Below are positions 24,932 through 33,766 of a stretch of DNA of 64,000 bases, piece by piece. The notes beneath the pieces are model-generated. The model was not told the origin of the DNA and did no database searches. It saw nothing but the letters and a program-made list of their open reading frames with translations. Numbering within the stretch: position 1 is the stretch's first letter; each line of letters starts with the position of its first letter. Source of the stretch: Paenibacillus illinoisensis NBRC 15959 (GTDB lineage Bacteria > Bacillota > Bacilli > Paenibacillales > Paenibacillaceae); contig NZ_BIME01000001.1 in assembly GCF_004000925.1 (NCBI RefSeq), positions 310,001 through 374,000 on the forward strand, given 5' to 3'. Position numbers and translations under genes: made by a program.

Positions 24932-26944
24932 TCAGACCGCCTCATCTCGAAGATACTGATTGAACCAGGCATTGATCTGTTCGAAACTGTCGACTCGTAG
25001 TGAAGGCTTGCCGCTTTTGAGCAACGAGTGATTGGAACCAGGGTAGCGAATCAGTTTGGTTGTTTTGCCGTAACGTTTGAGCGTGGTATAGAGCTCCTCC
25101 GCCTGGGCAATCGGAGTCCGATAGTCCTGCTCCCCATGCATGATAAGAAGCGGTGTGTCGATCTTATGTGCGTGAGCCAGCGGTGAACGGGACCATAACA
25201 GCTCGGCATTCTCTGCCGGATTGCCCCCAATGACTCCCTCAACATAAGATATGCCTATATCACTGGTACCGTACATGGAGAGCCAATTGGAGATGCAGCG
25301 CTGGGTAACAGCTGCCTTGAACCGATTGCTGTGGGCAACGATCCAGTTCGTCATAACCCCTCCGTAACTACCGCCTGCAACACCCAGACGTGATTCATCA
25401 AATGTTTCGTAAGTGTCCAGGGCATGGTCGACCGCCTCCATTAAATCTCGGAAGTCTCCACCCGCGAAATCACCACGGCAAGCTCTGGCAAATTCCTGTC
25501 CGTATCCCATACTCCCTCGCGGATTCACCCATAAAACGGCATAACCTTGTGCTGCAAGTGTCTGCATCTCAAAACTGAAAGTGCCTGTATACATTGCATG
25601 CGGGCCTCCGTGGATTTGCAAAATCAGTGGAGTTTTGGCACTCGAATCCTGCCTCGCAGGCTGCAGCAGCCATCCCTGGATGCGCCAGCCGTCTGTGGAT
25701 GAAAATTCAATCCGTTCAGGGACATTCACTTGGAGCGCGTTGATCCATTCGTCGTTTCTCCGGGTGAGCCTGATCATTTCGCCAGTCTCAACATCCACGC
25801 GGTACAGCTCCGCAGGGTGATCGACTGTCAGAGCAGCAACGACGAGTGTGGTTCCATCCGGTGACAACGTGTATTGATACACATCCTTTTCACCTTTTCC
25901 GGTCACGGGCTGACAGTTTCCATTTTCATGGATGCGGTATACATCCACGCTTCCATCATGCGTACCGAGTACAAACATGCCTCGTTCAGGATGTTTGGCA
26001 TCCCAGAGCGGAGATGGAGTCGGACTGGCGGACTTCATATCTCCGAGTGCCGCGTTGCCTAACTGCATATCGAGTCCCGTTGTGATCGGCTGTGGCGTTC
26101 CTCCTTGAACCGGAACTGTGTATAATCTGTTATGGCTGCCACTGCCGAATTCCCGGTCGCTGGCAATCAGGTTCAGTACCTGACCATCGGGAGAATAGGA
26201 GAACTGGCTCACCAGCAGACTGGAGTCTGTCACTTTGGAAGGCTCACTTTCTCCCAGCCGAATAGTGTATACGTCAGTGAAGTACAGCAGATCCGCATCG
26301 GCCTCCTTATCCTCCACCTGCTTCGAGATAAAAGCAATGCTCCGGCTATCCGGGGACCATGTGGGTCCACTGACATTCCAAGGTCCGGTGGTCACTGATG
26401 TGATCTCTCCACTTTCCACCTCATAAACGAACAGATGGCTGTAGAGACCGTCCCACCAGCCGGATCCCTCCGCTTTCGGCGTTGTACGTTCATACACTTT
26501 GCCACGCAGCTCAGATGCCGTTTCATTCTTCGGCTCATCTTTGTCACCTGCGTCTTTTATCTGCACTTTGCAGGTGAAGGCAACATACTGGCCGTCAGGT
26601 GACCAAGCGTAATCCACTATTTTTCGCTCTGGCGGAATAAGATTAACAGGTTCGTCCTCTCCTGCCGCAAGCGTCCATAATCCTTTGCCGCCCTCTTCCA
26701 AACGCAAGAAAGCAAGCCGTGTTCCGTCCGGTGTCCAGTTCGGCGCTGTGTCCTTGGTGCCATTCGTGAGCTCGACATCATTGCTGCCATCTAGCGAGAT
26801 TCCCCGAATCCGGGTGTTGTACTCGTTCTTTTGCCGATCTATGGTCTGCTCTACGTAAGCCACCTGTCCATTCGGATGGATTACGGGTTGGCTAATGGAA
26901 CGATAGTGATATAAATCCTCCGGCATGATCGGTCGTTTGTTCAT
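24932..26944 (-). CDS. S9 family prolyl oligopeptidase / acylaminoacyl-peptidase
   Basis: A 670-residue cytosolic serine peptidase. The N-terminal two thirds is a beta-propeller with repeated S-P-D-G-x-x-x-x-F/L motifs (WSPDGQYVAF, WSPDSRSIAF, LSPDGTTL). The C-terminal alpha/beta hydrolase has the nucleophile in AGGSYGGVMTNW, the Asp in MHGEQDYRTP and the His in YPGSNHSL. Such enzymes cleave short peptides or acylated residues. The frame is open to 27040, but AAAGGGGA precedes the ATG at 26942-26944, which also avoids overlap with the permease gene. Position after a peptide permease suggests it trims imported peptides. Confidence 0.92.
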   Translation of the reverse strand: MNKRPIMPEDLYHYRSISQPVIHPNGQVAYVEQTIDRQKNEYNTRIRGISLDGSNDVELTNGTKDTAPNWTPDGTRLAFLRLEEGGKGLWTLAAGEDEPVNLIPPERKIVDYAWSPDGQYVAFTCKVQIKDAGDKDEPKNETASELRGKVYERTTPKAEGSGWWDGLYSHLFVYEVESGEITSVTTGPWNVSGPTWSPDSRSIAFISKQVEDKEADADLLYFTDVYTIRLGESEPSKVTDSSLLVSQFSYSPDGQVLNLIASDREFGSGSHNRLYTVPVQGGTPQPITTGLDMQLGNAALGDMKSASPTPSPLWDAKHPERGMFVLGTHDGSVDVYRIHENGNCQPVTGKGEKDVYQYTLSPDGTTLVVAALTVDHPAELYRVDVETGEMIRLTRRNDEWINALQVNVPERIEFSSTDGWRIQGWLLQPARQDSSAKTPLILQIHGGPHAMYTGTFSFEMQTLAAQGYAVLWVNPRGSMGYGQEFARACRGDFAGGDFRDLMEAVDHALDTYETFDESRLGVAGGSYGGVMTNWIVAHSNRFKAAVTQRCISNWLSMYGTSDIGISYVEGVIGGNPAENAELLWSRSPLAHAHKIDTPLLIMHGEQDYRTPIAQAEELYTTLKRYGKTTKLIRYPGSNHSLLKSGKPSLRVDSFEQINAWFNQYLRDEAV

Positions 26945-26969
26945 ATGAAGGTCCCCTTTCCCAGTCCTG

Positions 26970-27899
26970 TTATTTTTTATTCGTTTCCGTACGTGGATCA
27001 AGTACATCGCGCAGCCAATCCCCGAGGAAAATAACGCCAAGCACTGTGAATGTGATGGCTAGTCCCGGGAATGTGGCTACCCACCAGCTTGTGGCTACAT
27101 ATTGTCTTCCATCACTGAGCATGCCTCCCCATGAAACGTCCGGCGGCTTAATGCCCAGACCAAGGAAACTGAGCGAAGCTTCCATAATAATGGTCGTTCC
27201 GACGTTCATACCGCAGATGACGATAAAGGAAGACAGGATGTTTGGCAGAATGTGTTTTACAATCAACCGTCCATTCTTGGCTCCTATGGACCTGGCAGCA
27301 TGAACAAAGTCACGCTCCTTGATGCTAAGAACCTCACTTCGAACGATACGGGTAAACGGAACCCAGTTGGTTACGCCGATGACAAAGATCAAGGTCGTTA
27401 TTCCCGGGCCAACGATGGCCATCACAACGAGCATGAACAGAATGGTAGGAATGGCCATGAAGGCATCTCCCACCCGCATGATAACCGCATCCAGCCATTT
27501 CCCATAAAATCCGGATAGCAGTCCCAGGATGGCTCCGATCACTCCTGAGACAATGACTGCCCCCATACCTACGATTAATGAAACACGTGCACCATACACG
27601 ATTCGGCTCCACATGTCTCGGCCCAGGTTATCCGTACCAAGCCAATGTTCCGAGGCTCCTCCGTCCAGCCAGGCAGGAGGTTTAAGGCGATTAAGCGGAT
27701 CGACAGCTGCAGGATCGTGACTCGTTAGCAGAGGTGCACATATGGCGATCAAAACGACCAACAAAACGAGCACAGAGCCAAGCATCCCGGTCTTGCTGAT
27801 GATCAGCTGTTTCCATATATAGCGAAATCCCCCTTGCGTACGTGAACTCTCCTTCTCCTGTTCCGCACCCGGAATTGGCATTTCATTGCTCCCTGTCAT
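26970..27899 (-). CDS. ABC transporter permease, DppC/OppC type
   Basis: A 309-residue inner-membrane subunit of a peptide/nickel-class importer. After a cytosolic N-terminal tail, the first helix (GSVLVLLVVLIAICAPLL) is followed by HWLGTDNLGRDMWSR, the hallmark of OppC proteins, and EAA-loop residues SIGAKNGRLIVKHILPN near 215 contact the ATPases. The ATG at 27897-27899 has GGAGG 8 bases before it and replaces the GTG of the longest frame. It follows the DppB gene by 15 bp. Confidence 0.92.
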   Translation of the reverse strand: MTGSNEMPIPGAEQEKESSRTQGGFRYIWKQLIISKTGMLGSVLVLLVVLIAICAPLLTSHDPAAVDPLNRLKPPAWLDGGASEHWLGTDNLGRDMWSRIVYGARVSLIVGMGAVIVSGVIGAILGLLSGFYGKWLDAVIMRVGDAFMAIPTILFMLVVMAIVGPGITTLIFVIGVTNWVPFTRIVRSEVLSIKERDFVHAARSIGAKNGRLIVKHILPNILSSFIVICGMNVGTTIIMEASLSFLGLGIKPPDVSWGGMLSDGRQYVATSWWVATFPGLAITFTVLGVIFLGDWLRDVLDPRTETNKK

Positions 27900-27914
27900 A
27901 GGTTGCACCTCCTT

Positions 27915-28832
27915 CTAGTCGAATTTAATGCGCGGATCAAGCAGCCGGTAAGCTACGTCCGTCAGAATATTGGTTATAACTACGATTAATGCAATGACAA
28001 ACACGGCTGCCTGTACAATCGCCATGTCATGTGTATTAACGGCGACGACCAGAAGCTGTCCCAGCCCCGGCCAAGAGAACACCGTTTCCGTAATCAGTGT
28101 TCCGCCGATCAGACTCGTAAATTGCAAGCTCATAATTGTTACAACCGGGATCAAGCCGTTCCGGAACGCATGTTTCCCAATCACGACCATCCGGCCAAGC
28201 CCCTTGCTGCGTGCCGTACGAATATAATCCTGACTTAGAATTTCCAGCATGCTGGAACGAATTAGACGAGTCATCTGTGCGGCCAGACCTACGCCAAGGG
28301 TAAATGCGGGCAAGATCAAGTGCGACAGACCACCCCGACCCGAAACGGGCAGAACGCCCAACATAACGGAGAACAACAGGATCAGCATGATGCCCATCCA
28401 GAAGTTCGGCATCGCCTTGCCGATCACGGATATCCCCGAAATGATCAGATCGGTAAACGTATTACGTTTAACCGCCGAAATGACACCCAGCGGCACTGCC
28501 ATCAGAACGGCAAAAAACATGGCTGCTACAGCCAGTTCAAAGCTGGCAGGCAATCTCTCCAGAACAAGCTGCAGGGCTGGTTGTCCATAGCGAAAAGATT
28601 GACCGAAATCGCCCTGCAACGCACTGCCCAGGAATTTCATGTATTGCGTATAGAGCGGTTGATCCAGCCCAAGCGCTTCTGTAAGCACCGCGCGATCTTC
28701 CGCTGTGGCAGTCTCGGGCAGCATCAGGGCAACAGGATCACCCGTGACCCTGACCAATATAAACACAATCAGCGATACAATAAATAATACCGGTATGACT
28801 TGCAGTAAAGATTTGAATACGTACTTTCCCAT
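27915..28832 (-). CDS. ABC transporter permease, DppB/OppB type
   Basis: A 305-residue inner-membrane subunit with six predicted helices. FIVSLIVFILVRVTGDP near the N-terminus and DFGQSFRYGQP near residue 95 are standard for OppB proteins; the EAA loop is RTARSKGLGRMVVIGKHAFR near 205. The second ATG of the frame (28830-28832) has ideal spacing to GGAGG. It forms the channel with the downstream DppC-type subunit. A hairpin separates it from the binding-protein gene. Confidence 0.92.
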   Translation of the reverse strand: MGKYVFKSLLQVIPVLFIVSLIVFILVRVTGDPVALMLPETATAEDRAVLTEALGLDQPLYTQYMKFLGSALQGDFGQSFRYGQPALQLVLERLPASFELAVAAMFFAVLMAVPLGVISAVKRNTFTDLIISGISVIGKAMPNFWMGIMLILLFSVMLGVLPVSGRGGLSHLILPAFTLGVGLAAQMTRLIRSSMLEILSQDYIRTARSKGLGRMVVIGKHAFRNGLIPVVTIMSLQFTSLIGGTLITETVFSWPGLGQLLVVAVNTHDMAIVQAAVFVIALIVVITNILTDVAYRLLDPRIKFD

Positions 28833-28860
28833 CCTCATTCACCTCCATGCGATACAAAAG

Positions 28861-28896
28861 AACGGCAGGAACTTGGTCAACCCAGTCCCTGCCGTT
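28861..28896. repeat. Intercistronic stem-loop between binding-protein and permease genes
   Basis: AACGGCAGG and CCTGCCGTT, with further pairing of ACTTGG/CCCAGT, form a stable hairpin in the 104-bp gap. There is no T run. Such hairpins often protect the 3-prime end of the binding-protein message so that it outnumbers the permeases. Confidence 0.65.
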
Positions 28897-28936
28897 CACG
28901 GCCTATCGTTGCAATGACCAGTTCTTCTGCCGGGTC

Positions 28937-30505
28937 TTACTGTGCTGCAGGTGTAATTTCGTCGGCATAGAACATTTCATCACTGCGCGGCGTGAAGTTC
29001 ACGCGTGCATTCGTTCCGTAGACCCCTTCCATCTGGTACAGATACACGGCTGGACGTTCCTCTGCGAAGATTTGCTGTACTTGCTGGTACTCTTTTTCAC
29101 GAGCCTCAGGGTCCATGTTCACCAATGCAGATTGAAGCAATTTCTCCACTTCCGGATTATTGTAATCCGATTCTCCTTTAGCTTCTTCCAACATGTAACG
29201 GTTGTAGTTATTGGAAGCGTCGAACAAGGAGTTACCGATACCGATCATGAAGATTTCCTTGAATGATTTGGAGCTGTAACGTTCACTGAAAGCACTTGGC
29301 TCAAGCACGTCCATATTAATTTTGAAGCCTGCTTGCTCCAGCATGGCAGCAACAACTTCAACCTGTTCCTTATATTGCGATGAAACGGAAATGGTCATCT
29401 CGGCTTCGCCTTCAGCGTAACCCGCTTCATTCAGGAGCTGCTTGGCTTTTTCCAGATCATAAAGCGATGTTTTGTATAATGAAGGATCTGCACCAAAGTT
29501 ACCTGGCGTTACAGATGTACGGGTGACGATACCTGCTCCGCCAGCAATGCTGTCGACAATACCTTGTTTGTCGATGGCAAGATCAATGGCTTCACGGACT
29601 TTCGGATCAGCTGTAATGCTGCCTTCTGTCTGACGGAAGATCAGCTGCAGCACGCGCTGGATTGGTGCTTTGACAATTTTCTTGTCTGCTTCACCTTCAA
29701 TACGGGCGATGTCTGTAGATGGAATCGATGCAGCTACGTCAACTCCACCTGCGAGCAGTTCGGATACCCGCGTGGAAGCCTCAGGGATTACGCGGAATAC
29801 GACTTCATTCCATTTCGGTTCATCGCCATAGTAGTTCTCATTCTTCACGAGTACCACACGATCATCTTTGGTCCATTTGCTGAATTTATAAGGTCCGGTT
29901 CCTACCGGCTGTTTCAGGAAAGCATCCATGCCATTATCCTCGATATATTTGGCAGGCAGGATGCCTGCTCCCATCTTGGAGAGGCGGTTAAGCAGGAGCG
30001 GATCCGGTCCGTCTGTAATGATATCCACGGTATGCTCATCAACCGCTTTGACTTCAACGATATTTTTGAAATAGCTGTTTTGTTTAAGCGTTTCATCTTT
30101 GGCTACTCGCTCGAGTGTATATTTGACGTCTGCTGAAGTGAATGGATCGCCATTATGGAACGTAACCCCTTTACGCAGCTTGAAACGCCAGGTGGTGTCA
30201 TCCACTTGTTCCCAGGATTCAGCAAGTCCAGGCACTTTATTTTGTTCACTGTCGTTTTTGATCAGATAATCGAATACGTTAACCAGAACCGCCTCACTGG
30301 ATGTATTGTTGTTGTTATGCGGATCGAAGCTCTCAATATCGGTAGCAGCTGCAATCGTAAGTGTTGTGCTGGCAGCTCCGCCGCCTTCGGTTCCACTTGA
30401 TGCCGAGTTGCTGTCTGTGCCTGTACCTGTTCCACCGCATGCGCTGAGCACCAATGCTACAGCCAGTAATGTAATCCACATGCCAGTCCATTGTCTTTTT
30501 TTCAT
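28937..30505 (-). CDS. Peptide-binding lipoprotein, ABC transporter family 5
   Basis: A 522-residue extracellular solute-binding protein. The signal peptide ends in the lipobox LSAC at about residue 23, followed by a flexible Gly/Ser/Thr linker. FNPHNNNNTSS-like ESFDPHN, WRFKLRKGVTFHNGDPFTSADVKYTLE near residue 105 and the FSERYSSKSF region are typical of family 5 (OppA/DppA/NikA). It captures peptides and delivers them to the two permeases downstream. The ATG overlaps the stop of the M20 gene (ATGA). Confidence 0.92.
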   Translation of the reverse strand: MKKRQWTGMWITLLAVALVLSACGGTGTGTDSNSASSGTEGGGAASTTLTIAAATDIESFDPHNNNNTSSEAVLVNVFDYLIKNDSEQNKVPGLAESWEQVDDTTWRFKLRKGVTFHNGDPFTSADVKYTLERVAKDETLKQNSYFKNIVEVKAVDEHTVDIITDGPDPLLLNRLSKMGAGILPAKYIEDNGMDAFLKQPVGTGPYKFSKWTKDDRVVLVKNENYYGDEPKWNEVVFRVIPEASTRVSELLAGGVDVAASIPSTDIARIEGEADKKIVKAPIQRVLQLIFRQTEGSITADPKVREAIDLAIDKQGIVDSIAGGAGIVTRTSVTPGNFGADPSLYKTSLYDLEKAKQLLNEAGYAEGEAEMTISVSSQYKEQVEVVAAMLEQAGFKINMDVLEPSAFSERYSSKSFKEIFMIGIGNSLFDASNNYNRYMLEEAKGESDYNNPEVEKLLQSALVNMDPEAREKEYQQVQQIFAEERPAVYLYQMEGVYGTNARVNFTPRSDEMFYADEITPAAQ

Positions 30506-31713
30506 TTGGAACGTTCCCCCTCAGAAGTCGTGTGTCTTGCCAAAAACTCAAGCGCTATGGATGACAGCATGCCTACACCATAAGGCATTGCCGTTTCATC
30601 CAGATCAAACATCGGATGATGAAGCGGGTATCTTGTCCGCTCTTCCTCATTGCCTGAACCAAGACGGAAGAAAACGCCAGGAATCTGTTCGCAATAGAAG
30701 GCAAAATCCTCACCGCCGGTAGAAGGCGGAATGCTGCTCCATCCTTTTGCCCAATCCAATCCATCAACAGTTTCGGTAAGCAAATCCACCATCGCATGAT
30801 CGTTCACCACGACCGGATATCCATCGCCATAAACAACTTCATGCCCTGCGCCGAAGGAAGCGCACACCCCGCTAACGACTTGTTCAATCAATGCAGGCAT
30901 GCGTTCACGAAGGGTGGGTGACAGTGTGCGGACCGTACCGATCATCTCCACCTCTGGCGCAATGGCTGTGCCCATATACCCGCCAGTGATTTTGCCAATG
31001 GTGACTACAACGGGCTCCAGCGGATCCACCAAACGACTGGCGATATTCTGCAGCGCTGTGATGACCTGAGCTGATACGGCAATCGCATCGATGCCTTCAT
31101 GCGGCCGTGCAGCATGTCCACCTTTGCCGAATACACGAATCACCAGACGGTCTGCTGAAGCAAAAGCAACCCCTTTACTCACACCAACGGTACCCATATC
31201 CTGGCCAGGCGTCACATGCAAACCTGCAATCGCATCCACTTTCGGATTCTCCAGTACACCGTCCTGAATCATGGCCCGTGCACCGGCTAGCCCCTCTTCT
31301 GCTGGCTGGAACACAAACTTGATGTTGCCCGACTTCGGTCTGTCAAGACCGGTAAGCAGTTCAGCCGCCCCCATCAAAATGGTGGTATGAGCATCATGAC
31401 CGCACAAGTGAGCCTTGCCTTCAACCTGGGAACGATACTCCGCCGATTTCTGATCCTGGATCGGAAGAGCATCCATATCTGCCCGGAGTGCAATGGTTGG
31501 ACCATCCGTTTCCCCGCGAAGCAAACCGACAACCCCGGTCCTGCCAACATGACGGGTCACTTCAAGCCCCAGGTTCTCCAGATGGTCGGCCACAATTCCT
31601 GAAGTCCGCACCTCTTCGTATCCGATTTCCGGATGGCGATGGAAGTCCCGACGCCAGTTCGTGAGCTTCGGCTGCAGCTGCTGTGCTAGTTCAAAAAGTT
31701 TTGCTTGTTCCAT
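30502..31713 (-). CDS. M20 family amidohydrolase/metallopeptidase
   Basis: A 403-residue cytosolic dizinc hydrolase of the M20D (hippurate hydrolase/IAA-amino acid hydrolase) type. Metal ligands lie in LCGHDAHT near residue 104, PAEEGLAG near 140 and AGLHVTPG near 163, plus the final HHPMFD. It removes acyl groups from N-acylated amino acids or cleaves dipeptides. AAGGAG precedes the ATG. The gene overlaps the FadR-type regulator by one base (TAATG) and the binding-protein gene by four bases, so these three are translationally coupled. Its product may act on the imported peptides. Confidence 0.9.
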   Translation of the reverse strand: MEQAKLFELAQQLQPKLTNWRRDFHRHPEIGYEEVRTSGIVADHLENLGLEVTRHVGRTGVVGLLRGETDGPTIALRADMDALPIQDQKSAEYRSQVEGKAHLCGHDAHTTILMGAAELLTGLDRPKSGNIKFVFQPAEEGLAGARAMIQDGVLENPKVDAIAGLHVTPGQDMGTVGVSKGVAFASADRLVIRVFGKGGHAARPHEGIDAIAVSAQVITALQNIASRLVDPLEPVVVTIGKITGGYMGTAIAPEVEMIGTVRTLSPTLRERMPALIEQVVSGVCASFGAGHEVVYGDGYPVVVNDHAMVDLLTETVDGLDWAKGWSSIPPSTGGEDFAFYCEQIPGVFFRLGSGNEEERTRYPLHHPMFDLDETAMPYGVGMLSSIALEFLARHTTSEGERSK

Positions 31714-32456
31714 TAGTGCTCATCTCCTTCTTGTTCCATTGTGACCAACCTTGAATAGATGGCATCAGCGGAATATGCAATGTGGCGTTTCATCGTATCT
31801 CGTGACTTCAGCGGATCACGGGATTTCAGTGCTTCAAGAATTTCGGTATGTACCCCTTGATTAAGAACCCGAATGTTTTCATCGTATGGCATCAGATCCA
31901 GCGCAGGATTGATCTTGGTACGAATCTGTCTGACTGCCGTTTCCAGGTAAGGATTCCCTGACGCCTTGGCAATCGTCAGATGAAACTTGACGTCCAGTGC
32001 CCTGAACCATTCCCGGGTACATTCTGGCTCGGTACTCTGTTTGATGTAACCTTCCAGCAGCTCCAGTTCGCCTGCGGTGATCCGCTCAGCAGCCAGAAAA
32101 GCACCTTCCGGCTCCACGATTGTCCGATATTCAAACACATGTAACATCTGATCCCAGTCACGCATGATTTCTTCCTTGGTTCTTTTATGTGCATTAGCCG
32201 TGATGGGGAGTACGAATGTTCCTCCCTTGGCACCAACACGTTTTTCAATCAATCCCTTACGCTCAAGAGCAGATAAGGCTTCACGAACGGTAATTCGGCT
32301 TGCATTGAACATTTCGGCAAGTTCACGTTCCGAAGGGAGCTGATCTTCACTCATGATTTCTTTAAGGATAATAGCTTCCTCTAACTGTTCTCTGATAAAC
32401 TCACTAACCTTTATTGCAGAAACTTTCTCAAACTGGAAAGTCGCTTGGTTGAACAT
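31713..32456 (-). CDS. GntR family transcriptional regulator, FadR subfamily
   Basis: A 247-residue regulator. The N-terminal winged helix (about 15-85) has LPSERELAEMFNASRITVRE and the wing GLIEKRVGAKGGTFV; the C-terminal FCD domain (about 105-240) is helical, with the conserved Asp/His metal residues around FRALDVKFHLTIAKAS. It is the first gene of the peptide operon and therefore probably autoregulates and controls the whole run in response to a small carboxylate. CGGAGTG precedes the ATG. Confidence 0.92.
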   Translation of the reverse strand: MFNQATFQFEKVSAIKVSEFIREQLEEAIILKEIMSEDQLPSERELAEMFNASRITVREALSALERKGLIEKRVGAKGGTFVLPITANAHKRTKEEIMRDWDQMLHVFEYRTIVEPEGAFLAAERITAGELELLEGYIKQSTEPECTREWFRALDVKFHLTIAKASGNPYLETAVRQIRTKINPALDLMPYDENIRVLNQGVHTEILEALKSRDPLKSRDTMKRHIAYSADAIYSRLVTMEQEGDEH

Positions 32457-32478
32457 ATCAACACTCCGATCGATATAA

Positions 32479-32489
32479 TGTCTAAACCT
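32479..32489. promoter_or_regulatory. GntR-type operator candidate
   Basis: TGTCTAAACCT resembles the GntR core GTMTAKAC (one mismatch) and lies about 23 bp before the regulator gene, just behind a TATAAG that could be its -10 box. Confidence 0.35.
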
Positions 32490-32605
32490 TATACCATTAA
32501 ACTCTTATTCATAATATAATTCCGAGTAAACAGATATGCAATCATTTTTTTTCAAAATATCACAAATATTTTTTAATCCGACGAAAATGCTTAACTTAAT
32601 AACGA

Positions 32606-32637
32606 AAAAGACGCTGCAAAATAACAGCAGCGTCTTC
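32606..32637 (-). terminator. Terminator of the Gfo/AraC/Gfo operon
   Basis: AGACGCTGC and GCAGCGTCT pair, followed on the minus strand by TTTTTCG. It lies just behind the stop at 32669. Confidence 0.85.
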
Positions 32638-32668
32638 TCATCGTTTAATTGGTGTTGCTTCGAAAGAA

Positions 32669-33766
32669 TTAGTTTTGCTCGTTCAAGTACACCGCTTTTC
32701 CCGTGCGGGCAGATTCATAGAGAGCTTCAAGAATTTGCGATACAACCAGAGCTTGTTTAGGAGTAACTACAGGCTCTTGATCCTTATCGATAGCTTCAAT
32801 CCATTTTCTCATCTCCACATCCGGCGCACTTTCCGACTTCCCGTCGTAGAACGCTACGCCGTCTGCACTAAGCGAGATCTCATTCGTATAGAGACGGCTG
32901 AATTTCTCGCCGTTAATGCGCAGGCCATTCTTCATGTCGGCTCCGGCTTCCGTTCCGCTAAGACTGCATTTTGCTTCATCCACATCCAGCGAATTCAGCG
33001 CCCAGCTGGATTCCAGCATGATGGTCGCACCATTTTCCATTACGATCATGCCGAAGGCCGAATCCTCAACCGAGAATTTCTTCGGATCCCACGGGCCCCA
33101 TGCATTTGCTGCATTTTCCTTTTGGGAGAGCTCATGATACGTTGTGCCCAGAACCACTTTGGGTTTGTAATTGTCCATCATCCAGAGTGTCAGGTCCAGT
33201 GCGTGTGTACCGATATCGATCAGTGGTCCGCCGCCTTGTTTTTCTTCATCGAGGAAAACACCCCACGTCGGTACGGCTCTTCTGCGAATCGCATGTGCCT
33301 TGGCAAAATAGATCGATCCCAGCTCGCCTGCTTCGCACATCTTCTTCAGGTACAAGCTGTCTTCTCTGAAGCGGTTATTGTATCCAATGGTCAGCTTTTT
33401 GCCTGTGCGTTCAGCTGCTTCAAGCATGCTCTGTGCTTCGGCGGATGTCTTCGCCATCGGTTTTTCACACATGACGTGTTTGCCGGCTTCAAGTGCTGCA
33501 ATGGAGATTTCGGCATGCGAAATATTAGGGGTGAGTACGTGAACGATGTCAATCGTTTCATCCTTCAGCAGCTCCTGATAATCCGTATATACTTCGGCTT
33601 CGGCACTGCCATATTTCTCTTTGGCTTCCTCAGCCCGTTCAGGAACAATATCACAGAATGCAACCAGTTCAACATTATCGAGCTTGCTCAAACTCGGCAG
33701 ATGCTTGCCATTCGCAATCCCGCCACATCCAACAATTCCAATCCGATACACTTTACTCATATCCAT
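32669..33766 (-). CDS. Gfo/Idh/MocA family oxidoreductase
   Basis: A 365-residue NAD(P)-dependent sugar or cyclitol dehydrogenase. The Rossmann motif is GIVGCGGIANGKH near residue 10, the conserved EKP lysine is in MCEKPMA near 98, and the GGPLIDIGTHALDLTLWM block near 180 holds the catalytic Asp-His. Two ATGs (33766 and 33760) share the site GAGGG; the second has better spacing. Its start overlaps the AraC stop by 14 bases, so translation is coupled. With the second Gfo protein it may perform a two-step oxidation/reduction on one sugar. Confidence 0.9.
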   Translation of the reverse strand: MDMSKVYRIGIVGCGGIANGKHLPSLSKLDNVELVAFCDIVPERAEEAKEKYGSAEAEVYTDYQELLKDETIDIVHVLTPNISHAEISIAALEAGKHVMCEKPMAKTSAEAQSMLEAAERTGKKLTIGYNNRFREDSLYLKKMCEAGELGSIYFAKAHAIRRRAVPTWGVFLDEEKQGGGPLIDIGTHALDLTLWMMDNYKPKVVLGTTYHELSQKENAANAWGPWDPKKFSVEDSAFGMIVMENGATIMLESSWALNSLDVDEAKCSLSGTEAGADMKNGLRINGEKFSRLYTNEISLSADGVAFYDGKSESAPDVEMRKWIEAIDKDQEPVVTPKQALVVSQILEALYESARTGKAVYLNEQN

